Source: Cymbomonas tetramitiformis | Taxonomy: Eukaryota; Chlorophyta; Pyramimonadophyceae; Pyramimonadales; Pyramimonadaceae | Length of the DNA stretch: 64,000 nt | Reading direction: 5' to 3' | NCBI GenBank assembly: GCA_001247695.2 | Contig: LGRX02028825.1 | Coordinates: forward strand, 1 to 64,000 | Part shown: positions 11,445 to 22,170 of the stretch, in pieces | How the letters are laid out: each line of letters opens with the position of its first letter | Position numbering within the stretch: the stretch's first letter is position 1 | The notes under the pieces: generated by a model | What the model saw: the letters and a program-made list of their open reading frames with translations, nothing else | Told to the model about the DNA's origin: nothing | The model's database searches: none | Made by a program: the position numbers and the translations under genes

Positions 11445-12089
11445 ATGTTTGTCAGTGGCACTGCCGAGGTGCTGCCCGATGAGGTGCCACTGCCGCTTCC
11501 TGGCGGCGAGGCGGAGGCGTTGCTCCGAGAGGGCGCACGGCTACCCCCTAGCCACACGGACCTGTTAGGCTCGCAGGCTCTCGACGTTGTGGCCGCGTCG
11601 CCCGATGCGGGGAAGTGGTGCGGTGTCCCTGATGCGGCAGGCGCAGCACTCACGAGGCGAGCGAGCCGTAGAGGGAGGCGAGCAGGTCGCCGCGGGAGGC
11701 GAGGAGCCCGTGGTAGGCGAGGCGTGGTCGAGCCATCGGCCGAGGCGTTGGACTCGACAGGCTCGCAGGCTCTCGGCGTTGAGGCCGCTTCGCCGGATGC
11801 GAGGAGGTGGCATGATACCCGGGTTGCGGCAAGCGCGACACCCACGAGGCGAGCGAACCGTAGAGGAAGGCGAGCAGGTCGCCGCGGGAGGCGAGGGACC
11901 CATGATAGGCGAGGCGTGGTCGGGCCATCGGCCGAGGCGTTGGACTCGGCAGGCTCGCAGGCTCTCGGCATCCAGGCCGTGTCGCAGGATGCGAGAGGGA
12001 GGAGCGATGCTCGGAGTGCGATAAGCGCGACCCCCACGAGGCGAGCATGCCGTCGGGGGAGGCGAGTAGGTCGCCGCGGGAGGCGATGA
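11445..12089 (+). repeat. 192-bp tandem repeat (three copies) within an Arg/Ala-rich ORF
   Basis: ggctcgcaggctctcg recurs at 11568, 11760 and 11952, exactly 192 bp apart. The period is a multiple of 3, so the frame opened by ATG 11445 reads three 64-residue repeats (start GSQAL; core RRGRRAGRRGRRG). The opposite strand is also open over nearly the same interval (11375-12037). Two open strands over an in-frame repeat is what duplication of a GC-rich unit produces by itself, so coding is unproven. If translated, the product would be a very basic, disordered 214-residue protein. Confidence 0.6.
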
Positions 12090-12790
12090 CAGATTCACCT
12101 CTCGCATACGGCATACGTATGATACTCGCAGTGTCACTGTCCCATTTTACAGCAGAGGTCGCTTTGAGCATTTTGCGATGTACTGATGTTATTTGTTAAC
12201 TATGTAATTTCAACTTAACGTGGAACGCCCACCCCCCTTTGATTCTTTTTCTCCTCTTTTTCCCCCCCTTGGTTTTCTTTCCTTTTTAATCACCGGGGGG
12301 TGGGCTTCAGTTACGGGTGGCTCCTAGCCCCCGCGACTACGGACTCCCGGTACGACACTATTTACTGTTCATTTTTTATTTTTTACTATTTATTAATCAT
12401 TTTTCATTATTTTATTAATTATTGTCGCCTGCTTTTTCTTTGGCTCTCGGATTGATTTTACAGCAGATTCCTTTCTCCCCCTTCCCCTTCCCCGCTCCTT
12501 TACTCCTATGTCATCTGCGGGATCGCACACACTCGCTCGATCGCTTCCTTTGTCGATCACACCTCCTCTCCCCGCCCACATCCTGTTCCCTTTTAATTTT
12601 CCTGGCCTCCTTTCATCTCCTCCAAATACCTTTACTTGTGGTGTTGAGGTTGGGCTGAAAATTTACCTTTTGGACTAGGTCATTTTCAGCCGTTCTGAAA
12701 AACAAAGCGCAACGCAAAACCAAAGGTTAGTAAAGCACAAAAATAGTACGAGACGAAATACAAGATTACCGAAGGAAAACAAAAAGGCCT
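12090..12790. other. Pyrimidine-rich, AT-rich spacer without gene
   Basis: This contains a T/C-rich stretch (12240-12300, 12460-12620) and an AT-rich core (12360-12425). No ORF with recognisable content was found. Confidence 0.5.
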
Positions 12791-12792
12791 AG

Positions 12793-12864
12793 TGGTGTGA
12801 GTTGGAATCGAACCAACATCATCTCGTCCAAAGGACGAGCGAGAACACATGTCTCGTTCACACC
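12793..12864 (-). tRNA. tRNA-like cloverleaf, anticodon TTT by position (probable pseudogene)
   Basis: The reverse complement folds as a 72-nt cloverleaf: acceptor GGTGTGA/TCACACC (7 bp), D stem GAGA/TCTC, anticodon stem CTCGT/ACGAG with loop CCTTTGG, a 5-nt variable loop, T stem GTTGG/CCAAC with loop TTCGATT, and discriminator A. The B box GGTTCGATTCC is a perfect match. Several invariant positions are wrong: position 8 is A rather than U, the D loop (CATGTGT) lacks GG, and U33 is C. This fits a decayed tRNA-Lys gene, a tRNA-derived SINE head, or a divergent organellar-type tRNA. No SINE body was recognised 3' of it. Confidence 0.5.
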
Positions 12865-13162
12865 TCAATTAGACGCTAAGCACGCCGAAGTGCGCGTAAA
12901 AAAACCAAGGCACGAAAAGCACCCGCAATCACTATTGAAGTATTGCGTTGTGCAACGTTTTTCTGTTAGACGAACTATTTTAAAAGGACCACTTCACCCA
13001 GCAGCAGTCCGCGGAAAACGAGGCTGCGGTGGAATTGAGTTGGATGCAGGTGTAAAAGTGGTAGATGCAAATTTCACTTCAACGTTAAATAAAATTCAAA
13101 CTCGAACGGTCATGTCGATGTGCGGTGCGGTGCTCGTGCTCACTCCCCTGCGCTGGGCCTGA

Positions 13163-13194
13163 CGATGCGATGCGATGCGATGCGATGCTAATGC
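13163..13194. repeat. (GATGC)n microsatellite
   Basis: Five consecutive gatgc units follow tgac, then decay into gctaatgctagc. The locus is short and simple. Confidence 0.85.
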
Positions 13195-13593
13195 TAGCTG
13201 ACGATGACGCCTGACCACGACCGCGACCACACGCCAGCGCCACACCAGCGCAGCGCAGCGCTGGCAGATTTTCCGGGTTTGCTATCCGCGGTATCGTGCA
13301 GTCATCACGTCTCACGCGACTCACTGCGCGCGTGATCGACTGTTCGACCGTTGCTAGGAGGGATGGTGCTCTAAAACAAGAGCAGTTTCTTCTACCAAAT
13401 TCGTCGGCCGTTTTAACTTAGTAACTTGGTACGTTTGCCCCTCTCCCGAACAAACCACTTGTTTTTTTGCACTTCTACCTACACCATACAATTATGCCCA
13501 ATATTGTGCACCTTATATGTTTTTTTTTTGTTTTTTCGCGATTTTTTAAAGCTTTTTCCAAAAAAAAAGCATAAAAACAAAAAAAAAACATAC

Positions 13594-14160
13594 GGAAGAC
13601 ACCCCAGATACCTTTTGTGCATCTTGTTACCCTCCAGAGATGTCTTTGAGGAAGACATGTCTTCTGGAAATCAGAAACTTGTAGAAGACACGCCGACGTT
13701 CCACCGAATGTCTTCTGAGTCCTCTTCTAGGCGTCTTCCTTACTTTTTTGAGGGTCTTCTACGCGTCTTCTAATGTCTACCTAAATTTAGAAGAGGACTC
13801 AGAAGACATTCGGTGGAACGTCGGCGTGTCTTCCCAAAGTAGAAGATCTCCAGAAGACATGTCTTCCTCAACGACGTCTGGAAGATGCACAGAAGGTATC
13901 TGGGGTATCTTCCGCAAGCACAGTCAAGAAGACGTCCGGAAGATGTCGGGAACTGTCTTCCGCGTGTCTTCCGCGTGTCTTCCGCACCTCTTCTGGGTTC
14001 AGGAAGACATGTCTTCCCCGAAGATGTCCGGAAGATGTACAGAAGATATCTAGGGTATCTTCCGCAAGCACATCTAAGAAGACGTCGGTAAGATGTCGGG
14101 GAGATGTCTTCTGCGTGTCTTCCGCGCGCCTTCTGAACGTCTTCTGAGTGTCTTCCGCAA
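13594..14160. repeat. Left subterminal repeat cluster: 23 GAAGAC/GTCTTC motifs
   Basis: By counting, the hexamer GAAGAC or its complement occurs 23 times in about 570 bp, in both orientations, commonly as GTCTTCCGCGT or GGAAGACAT. Within it, 13684-13729 and 13788-13833 form a perfect 46-bp inverted repeat around a 58-nt loop. The likely role is binding of the transposon-encoded DNA-binding protein (inference from EnSpm biology). Confidence 0.85.
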
Positions 14161-14164
14161 CTCT

Positions 14165-14335
14165 TCTGATATATGGGCTGCATATCGGCTGATATATGGG
14201 CTGCATATCGGCTGATATATCGGCTGGTATATAGGGTGCATATCGGTTGATATATGGGCTGATGTATGGGATGCATATCGGCTGATATATAGGGTGCATA
14301 TCGGCTGATATATCGGCTGCATATCGACCGATGAA
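14165..14335. repeat. Degenerate short tandem repeat of gatatat/gcatatcgg units
   Basis: Alternating 'ggctgatatat' and 'gggYtgcatatc' units repeat with an irregular 20-30 bp spacing. The block is AT-rich and lies just inside the left subterminal cluster of the CACTA-type element. Confidence 0.75.
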
Positions 14336-14338
14336 ATT

Positions 14339-14830
14339 TGGAAATCTAACGTAGAGCAAAATGACAATAGCAGAATCTGAAATCAAGCATTCCAAAACTG
14401 AAATCTGAAATCCACCGTAGAGCAAAATCAGCCAAAACTGAAAATCGGAAATCTAATGTGGAGCAAAATGACACATATAAAAATCTGAAATTGGTTTGTA
14501 AAATCTGAAATCAAGCATTCAAAAAACTGAAACCTGAAATCTAACGTAGAGCAAAATCAGCCAAAATTGAAATTTGGAAAATCTAACATAGAGCAAAATG
14601 ACAAATGCAAAAGTCTGAAATGGAGCATTCCAAAAACTGAAAACTGACATCCAACATAGAGCAAAATTAGCCAAAATTGAAAATCGGAAATCTAACGTAG
14701 AGCAAAATGACAGATGTAAAAAATCTGAAATCGCAAGCATTCCAAAAACTGAAATCAGAAAACTAACGTAGATCAACATTAGCTGAGATTGAAAATTTGG
14801 AAATCTAACGTAGAGCAAAATGACGTATGT
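14339..14830. repeat. ~110-125-bp tandem repeat, five copies
   Basis: 'ggaaatctaacgtagagcaa' or close variants recur at about 14339, 14449, 14576, 14685 and 14799, each followed by aaaatgac. Internal pieces 'aaatctgaaatcaagcattc' and 'gtagagcaaaatcagccaaa' alternate. It is AT-rich and without coding signs; frames read on the - strand are repeats of one peptide and should be disregarded. Confidence 0.85.
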
Positions 14831-15189
14831 AAAATTGCACTTTCGCATTTTCCCTTCAATTTCAACAAATGCAACAATCTTGATTATTGCTAATTAATTA
14901 CAAATGCAACCGACTCCGGCCCTTGTGGTCACGGCAGGGATCGAGCAGAGCGTATTCGCAAGAAAACAAGATGTCGAGGAATTTATATATCAGGGATTTG
15001 ACATATTGTTGATATATAAAAATCATGTGTGTTTCTTACTAAATTCAAATGCGATTGAAATTTTAACGGCTTAAATATATGTCAAAATACTGATAAGGTG
15101 ATGCAGTCAAAACCCGACCACAAGCTAGGAAGGTGCCCGGAAGGTGCCCCAAGTGTCCTCTACGTGTCTTCCAGATGTCTTCCTGTTAC

Positions 15190-17064
15190 CACTAACTTTC
15201 GCGCCCGGGAAAATGACAGGTGTGGAACGATATTCAATGGCAATTGGTCCGTTTCAAATCCCGATGCGGGCAAAAGGGTCGAAATCTTTGAGGTCGCTAG
15301 AGACCGCCTTGAAGTTCATGACGGAGCTCTTGTTGGGAAGGTCATGGGGGCAAGGCCATAAGAAGATGTTGCGTCCGAACGGCACGAACACCGGACCGAA
15401 GACGCTCAAGTGTCACGAGGCGTTGAAAATGCTACAAGCGGGCATCATGAGCGTGCTAGCGTCTTGGAATAGAGACGAGGGCTACTCGAAAAACATGCTT
15501 GAAGACTTGATCGGGCAGTTGACGGTCATAACGAGAGAGCTCACTTCGGAGCTTGTAGACTGTAAGGTACGGAAGACATCTGGAAGACATCCCGAATACG
15601 TTCCGAGTACATTCCACACGTCTTCCTTAATTACCTTTTATTTGGTGATTTTGCAGGATGTTCCTAAGCTTCAAAATCTGGTGGATGAGTTCTTCAAGTC
15701 ACTCGAGCGCGATGGCTCACCTGACTGGCTGGTCATCAACACGCATTTGCTTTCCCACTTCCCCGACCAACTCCTCATGTATGGTCCAATACGGGGGACA
15801 TGGATGTACGTGTTCGAATCATTCAACGGGAAGATTCGAAGGTGGGTGAAGAACAATGCATATCCGGTTCAGAGTGTTATGCAAGGCTTCGGGCGGTACC
15901 GGATGGTACATGTGGTGCGAGGGTTAATCTTGGTACTTCGTCGCCGGCGGGAGGCAACCACCAATCCCACCCGGCCACCCGTGCTCCCGTTCTTGGCCAC
16001 CGCACCGTTGAGGGCGCCGAACACCGTGGTTTTGGGAACACAAGGCAAGCGCCATGCACTCTCCCGCGCTGAAACGAAAGCGCTGGAGCTGTGGATGCAT
16101 GGCAACGTGCCCCAATACCGCAAGTTGAAGGCAAAATTCGACGACTACGTCACCTACTGCAAAAGGTAAGTAAGAAATGAAACCCATAAGGTGCCTGGAA
16201 GACGTTTCATATATATTCTAGGCATCTTCCACACGTCTTCGGTAAATACATGTCCTGACACTGTGCACGTATACATTCGCAGGGAAACCCATATGGTTCG
16301 GAGACGTATTGGCGCACGAGCCGGAGCGTCTCGCCTGATGGATGTGCCCCTGCATATGCACGGTAGCGACCCCAAGGTCTGGCTGGGGAGACCATTCACG
16401 GAGAATGAAGCGGCACTCGTCGAAGGGCCTCCTCACGTGTGTCAATCTTTCGCTCGGTCGTGGTTCGAGGATTTTGCTATCGCACAGCAGCTCAGGATAA
16501 GACGAAGAAAACTTGTCAACGTTACTTCCGAGCCTTTTTCTCTGGAGAAAACATCAAAGGCGAGAAAATCGAGAGTGACCGGTGCGTCCGTGCATTACGT
16601 TTTGGTGAATGTGCGCAGAATATGTACCGAATGTCTTCTGTGTGTCTTCTTGACGTCTTCGGGGATTCTTACTATAGAGTATTGTGGCTCCAACTCGCAG
16701 GTACGCCATGGTAGATAGCATCTACAAGGTCGACTTGGCCGCGAAAGAGTACATTCTTGTGAAGGGAAAGTGGTTCCCTGAATTCAACAAAGCGACGACA
16801 AAACGGTTTGCCAAGCTAAACTCGAAGTACGGGCCGGACAATACCGCAAAGGTGGTGTACACATACGACCCGGATGATCCCGAGACACCTTGGGACACTA
16901 CTGATCCATTCATCCTAGCGGCTCAAATTGAGCACCAAGTTGTAATCAAGAAACATCCTGTGATGAAGACGGCGGTGGTATTTGATTTAAAGGCTGACTT
17001 TTTCGAGTGCATCGACGATGATGGTTCACGACCGAAAGGTGCAAGACGCAAGAGGCGATCATGA
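15190..17064 (+). CDS. EnSpm/CACTA transposase-associated protein (DUF4218-like + DUF4216-like), spliced
   Basis: The exons read through 15566, then 15657-16165, 16283-about 16604, and about 16701-17064. Introns 15567-15656 (90 nt) and 16166-16282 (117 nt) have GT-AG ends and keep the frame; the third intron (roughly 16605-16700) has an uncertain donor. Exon 2 contains HLLSHFPDQL-MYGP-WMYVFESFNGKIRRWVK, matching DUF4218, the domain downstream of the DDE core in plant EnSpm transposases. The last exon has KGKWFPEF and DPFILAAQIEHQVV, matching DUF4216, and ends in a basic tail (ARRKRRS). The DDE core is missing, so this is either a fragment or a two-domain accessory protein. The 5' end is undefined; GTCTTCC motifs just upstream (15167, 15178) suggest another intron. 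All introns carry the same GAAGAC-type motifs as the element's ends. Confidence 0.65.
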
Positions 17065-17189
17065 TAATACGCCGGGCATCGTACTTAGTGGTCTGTATGT
17101 TGAATAGATGCAATCGTACATGTATGTGTAGATAGACCTAGCAATTAACTTAGCCGTATATTATGTATCATAGCAACAGAGCATGATGA

Positions 17190-17612
17190 CAACCCTGAAG
17201 CTGTTAGGAAGATACCTGGAATGTCTTCCGCATGTCTTCCGTGCGCCTTCTGAATGTCTTCTGTGATTACGCGATGAGTGTACGTGTGGTATGAAGTAGC
17301 TATGTGGCCAAATTGCATAATCGTCACATATGTGTCGATAACACATGTCAGAATGTATTCTGGTCAAGAAGACATTCGGAACATCTTCCGTGTATCTTCC
17401 GGGAAGACTGCCCTTTGCATGTCTTCCGGGGAGATGTCTTCCGAAATCCGGAAGGCATTCCGCACGTATTCGGTACGTCTTCCCCGAAGAGTGTCTTCTG
17501 GTTTCCAGAAGACGTTTACACCCCGAAGACGTCTTCTGGAAACCAGAAGACATCATGTCTACGAAGACGTCTATAAGACGTTCAGAAGACGTCTTCTAGA
17601 CGTCTTCTGATT
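17190..17612. repeat. Right subterminal repeat cluster: 17 GAAGAC/GTCTTC motifs
   Basis: About 17 motif copies lie within 430 bp in both orientations. They include back-to-back palindromes (cgaagacgtcttctgg; agaagacgtcttct at about 17586). It mirrors the cluster at 13594-14160 and marks the right end of the CACTA-type element. Confidence 0.85.
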
Positions 17613-17701
17613 TTCCCAGAATGTAGGGGGTTGAAAACCGCCCAAGCAAGCGAGGGGGAGGCACCGTAGGATACAATGCGGCACCTCGTTGCCCTGAGGA
17701 A

Positions 17702-20700
17702 TTGGTGATAGTGGAACCCCCCCAAAATAACCCCCCCTCCCAACCTGGAAGAATCACTCGAAAAGGGGCACTCACCTTTCATCATATGAACAACATTGTC
17801 GCTCACTTTGGACTGGACTGGCCACTACTAAAAAGCTTGGAGGAAGTCAGCACTAATATCAAGAAAACTCATGGTTCTTATCATTGCACACCCAGACAAT
17901 CAGATCACACAAACACTACCTATATATCAAACGTCAATGGGATCTGGTATGTCTTTCTTCACCTTGTTCCCCAAAAGACTATCATATACTGTACTAATGG
18001 CATTCAAGCAAAATATTTGGGAAACAAGCATCCTCTCACACTTGACAATGAGATAAAACAATGTTTCATTAACTTAAGCTTTGGTGAACACCCAAATAAC
18101 TCGGGAATCTTGAATTTCATCATAGCACAAAAAGCAACAAACATTATTCGTACCTGGAGGTATCACTCCGCAGACCAATTTGCCAGAGATCTGTTACATG
18201 ATTTGAACAAACTCAACATTAAAATGCTTTTGAAAAATGACAACACCTGTAGAACTACAAAACGGGAGAATGATTTTGCTATCTCTCTGGTCAGAGACGA
18301 GCTTAGGCATCTGCTAACGGTTGCCGACAGAACCAATGGTATACAAGACAAGCGGCCCCGAAAAACCACAGCCTTAAGGACCCCCATTGGACAGATCAAC
18401 GACCCAAACACCAAATGTGCTGATAAAAACCCTCAATATGGGCAAAGGAGGAAATCTTCCCGCAAACACAAGAGGAAGGTTTACAAAACCAAATGTGTCA
18501 ACACCACCTTCGACTTTGTGAATGAATATGACAAAATGGGGAGATGTTTACATCAAGTCAGAAACAACAAAGGGAAATTGCAACAAACTGAAATAGGGAG
18601 ACTAGAAAGCCTGCAGCAAGCCCAATTATCAAATAACATCAAGATAATGGGAATGAACCTCAGGTGTCTAAGACACGCACAGGAAATAAAATGCAGTCTC
18701 ATAAAACTTGAAACCATCTGTAATCTAATGATAGATGGCAGAGCGGACATTGTATGTGTTTCAGAAACAAAAATAAACAGTGAAAACTTAGCATTAGTTA
18801 AAACACTCATAACTCAAAAAGGCATTCAGTTTCGCACGTCATTTGTTGATGAAAATGCCTCGATCGGATCAATGATTCTGTGGAACCCGAAAACCCTGCC
18901 TCTGGCTCCATCTGTCACGAGAACTGATGGTACCGCAAAGAGAGCCGTAATGATAAAATTTGTGGGTAAGAAAGGATTTGAGCTCTACGTAGCCAGTGGT
19001 TACATGAACAATGCTACTCTCCAAGATGAACAAATCACCTTCTATGACACTCTCACGGATTGGGCAGCCAAAGCTGGAAACAGCCCGAATAAAGCTTATA
19101 TTGAAATCGGAGACAAGAATTGCACCATTACCCAACAACAACGCATTACAGGAGGCACCATCATGCCCTACCGTGACCACCTGGAAAAGAACAAGCACCT
19201 CCTAGCACACCTCAGTAATGACAAACGCTCGCTTAAAGAGCTGATCATGGAGCACCACCCGGGCGATGAAGTATTCACCCACGTCATTAAGAAAAGTTCT
19301 AAAGCTAAACTCATCCATATTCTTGCAAACACAACAATGGAATGCAATGGCTGACATGGCAGTCAAAACGGGCTGGACTGAAGAAAATCCATATATCATT
19401 TCAGATCATGGCATTGTATGGGCCGAAATAAAACTTCCCATTAGGGAGCGACAACAACAAAAGCTGGGAGAAAACAGGGGTGCAATTCCCAGATTCCAAG
19501 GTGCGAAGGACACCACACATGCGAACTACACAGGGTACCCCATTCGCATGCCAATGCCCGCCCTTTCGCCAGCCACACAACAGAAATGGTCCAGAAAAGA
19601 AATGGCAAATTTCTTAAAAACTAACGGCTACTCAAAGAAAGAGTTTGTCCATGCCTGCCCCGATAAACTCAAGGCATTAGGTGAGATTACCGCAATCACA
19701 GGGGACACCACTGACATAGACATTCAAAGAACAAACCTTGACGGCAGTCCTATTACAATCAACAAACTTGTAAAATCAAACGAAGACTTGGATGATGTTG
19801 AGCAGGGCATTAAATGGCATAATAAATCTAAAGAATGGTGGTTGCACACTAATTCACCATGGAATGCGGCCCACCTTCTGTCCAGAGGGAAAGGCATGCC
19901 AGAAAAGCCCAAATTTTAGGCTTCTGCGAGAAGGAAAACACCTGGTTGATAGGCTTGTTGAATGCCCCAAATAAGAAAGAAGCCAATGCCTACCTTAAAC
20001 GGCACCTGTCCTTCGGACCGCTAGAAGTTGGAAAGCTCAAAAAAACTGCCACTGAAGACTCTCGCACTATTTGGAGTGTCACCCTACAACCCCACCTTTC
20101 GGCCAAATTTTGGAACACGTACGGCACTGCCATGACTGGTGAGGCTTCTAAAACAATTGCAAGTGCTCCATTTCGTTATGCTACGGGCTGGAGGGCATAC
20201 ACTGAACGGCTTGATTTGTTGCTATCCGAGGCACCGTACCGACTGAAGCAACAAAAGAAGAGTCAACAACTGAGAATGAGCTGGACCCCGATGCTATATG
20301 GGAAACCCTTCATGATTTGGCAAACAAAGCGGCAACTCATTCCTTTGGTACAAGAGGCCAAAACCCGAAAGCGGGAATATGTAAACCCTCAGCGGTATCA
20401 AATTACACCTACAAATGGATGAACATCATCAGACGAACCATTAAATGCATGGAAACCCGCATACACGACAATCGTATTCCCACAGAGGCAAGGAACCTGA
20501 TCCTAAAAATTCCTTTCACAAGAATAAGAGCTAAACATAATGAAAATGCCACCGCATGGCTCAGCCGCTTGTCCGAAAACCTTGTTTTCTTTAGGAAAGC
20601 CTTCCAGGAGAGCAGAGAGGCTGATTTGGAACAAAGGAAACTCCATGAGAAGGAGGCCCTCCAACATCTTTTTTCCACAAATCTCTCAAGATTCCTAGAC

Positions 20701-21487
20701 ACGGTCATGGGCAAGATAAAACCAAATGAACAAGGTGCAGCGGCCACACCTGACAGTGAGGGTAACATTCCTGAAAGCAAGCAGGAGAGACTTGACCTCA
20801 CCTTAAAAGAATACAAGGACAAGAAACTTTACTCCACCACTCCACAGAAACCGGATACTCTTCCCCCGTGGCTTCTTGAAATCCTAAAAATAAGCCCGAA
20901 ACTTCCTAGCCCAATAGCTGCTAAATTAACATGTCTTATCACCCGGAAGGAACTAAACCAAGCATATTCTACATGCGGCATTTCGACGGCTCCTGGCCCC
21001 ACAGGAATGAGATACTCACAGTGGATTCAAGGCCCGGAAAACTTCCAAGCTCAAACTGTCTCACTCTTCAACCACATCCTTAGAACTGGGAAGTTTCCCA
21101 AACGTGCAAAGTCGGGCATCATTCTTCCGATTCCCAAAAACCCGCTTGAACCGTATACACCTGACAATGCCAGACCGCTGACCATGCTTGAAACTGGCTT
21201 GAACCTCTTCAATACAATCATCGCAAACAGAATTAAGGCAGCCTTAAATGTCCACCCCATATTTTTCCCCATTCAGGATGCTTTCCTCCCAAACAAAAAC
21301 ATTAATGGCTCACTTCAAATTTTGAATGAAGTCATCTCAGATGCCAACAGATACGATAAAAAACTTCATGTGATATATTTGGACCTTAAGCAAGCCTTTG
21401 ACAAAGCTGAGCTCTGGATGAGCAACCTCGCACTTGATAAGCTAGGCTTCCCCAAAGAAATCACTGAGATTATCTCAAACATTACTA
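17702..21487 (+). pseudogene. LINE (APE-RT) copy 1, frameshifted and 3'-truncated
   Basis: A non-LTR retrotransposon polyprotein is broken by frame changes near 19340, 19900 and 20380. In order it has: an N-terminal region of about 230 residues; a basic linker; an APE/EEP-type endonuclease (IMGMNLRCLRH at about 18646, DIVCVSETKI, IEIGDKN in place of the usual GDFN, YIISDHGIVWAE at about 19390); a helical connector; and an RT up to palm motif A (ISTAPGPTGMRYSQW at about 20985, VIYLDLKQAFD at about 21370). It stops about 40 codons later at 21487, where unrelated - strand ORFs begin, so RT motifs B-E are absent. A second copy of the same family lies at 45848-51545 and extends through the missing parts. 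Losing the 3' end is not how LINEs normally truncate, so rearrangement or later insertion is implied. Confidence 0.85.
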
Positions 21488-22170
21488 CGCTATGCTTTCC
21501 GCGCTGAACCCTTTGGCCCACATGGTTGCGACTGTGACCAGCCCTGTAGTGACGGTGTTGTCAACGGCGCGTGGTGCTGGTGACGGTGCTGTGGTTTCGG
21601 CCACGGTTGTGAGTGTCAGTGCGTGGACTTCTTCACGGCGTGGCAGCGAGGTTGCGCCTGACCTCCGTTGCGCGATGGCGAGTTCCGAGGCGTTGTTCCA
21701 GCTGCCCGCGGGATCGGTTGAGGTGGTTGCGGCATTGTGGCAGGCGAGTCGGGTGGTTGTTGCTGGGCTGGGGCCGATTGGGCACTCACGGGTCGTTGTT
21801 TGGGTTGCTTGACCAGGCGTGCTGCTGTCGGATGCGACTTCCCGAGCAGCTGTCCCCTTGCGATTGTGAGTGGCCGGGGTGGAGTTCGCGAGGTGACCGT
21901 GGTGGTGTGTGGTAATTTGAAAAAATTGGTTTGGTGGTCCTGTTTGCCCAGTCTGTGATGCTGAACTTTGGGGTTGCCTCCCATTCTGTGTCTGTCGCGC
22001 TTGGTGGTGTAGTATCCCCCGAACGGGAGGAGAGGCTGTGGCTCGACAGAGTTTGCTGGAAGCATGAGGAAGAGGGGTGGAGGTGTTGGGGTGTTGCTGG
22101 CAATGGTAGTGGGGATTAGGGCCGTGGTGGGGCTTGCGAAGGAGAATATGCACATCATGGCGGTCATTAG
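21488..22170 (-). other. Ser/Thr/Pro-rich open frames downstream of gag-like ORF 2
   Basis: After the stop at 22171, two - strand frames stay open to about 21488-21616. The more protein-like one (22167-21616) contains LPANSVEPQPLLPFGGYYTT and a Gln/Pro-rich tail. It may be the frameshifted continuation of the upstream ORF. No domain was recognised. Confidence 0.3.

Larger units (their letters stand above)
13590..17620 (+). mobile_element. CACTA/EnSpm-type DNA transposon, degenerate
   Basis: Two dense clusters of GAAGAC/GTCTTC motifs (about 13590-14160 and 17190-17612) bracket a spliced ORF with EnSpm-associated domains (DUF4218-like and DUF4216-like). Many short subterminal motifs in both orientations are the hallmark of EnSpm ends, where the element's own TNPA-type protein binds. 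The DDE transposase core (Transposase_21 type) is not visible, and I could not identify a CACTA terminal inverted repeat or a 3-bp target duplication. Borders are therefore approximate, and the element is probably non-autonomous. Two satellite-like blocks (14165-14335 and 14339-14830) lie inside it, between the left cluster and the ORF. Confidence 0.65.

Noticed and set aside
13770..14848. - strand open frames with repeated peptides
   Set aside because: They are translations of the GAAGAC cluster and of the tandem satellite blocks.
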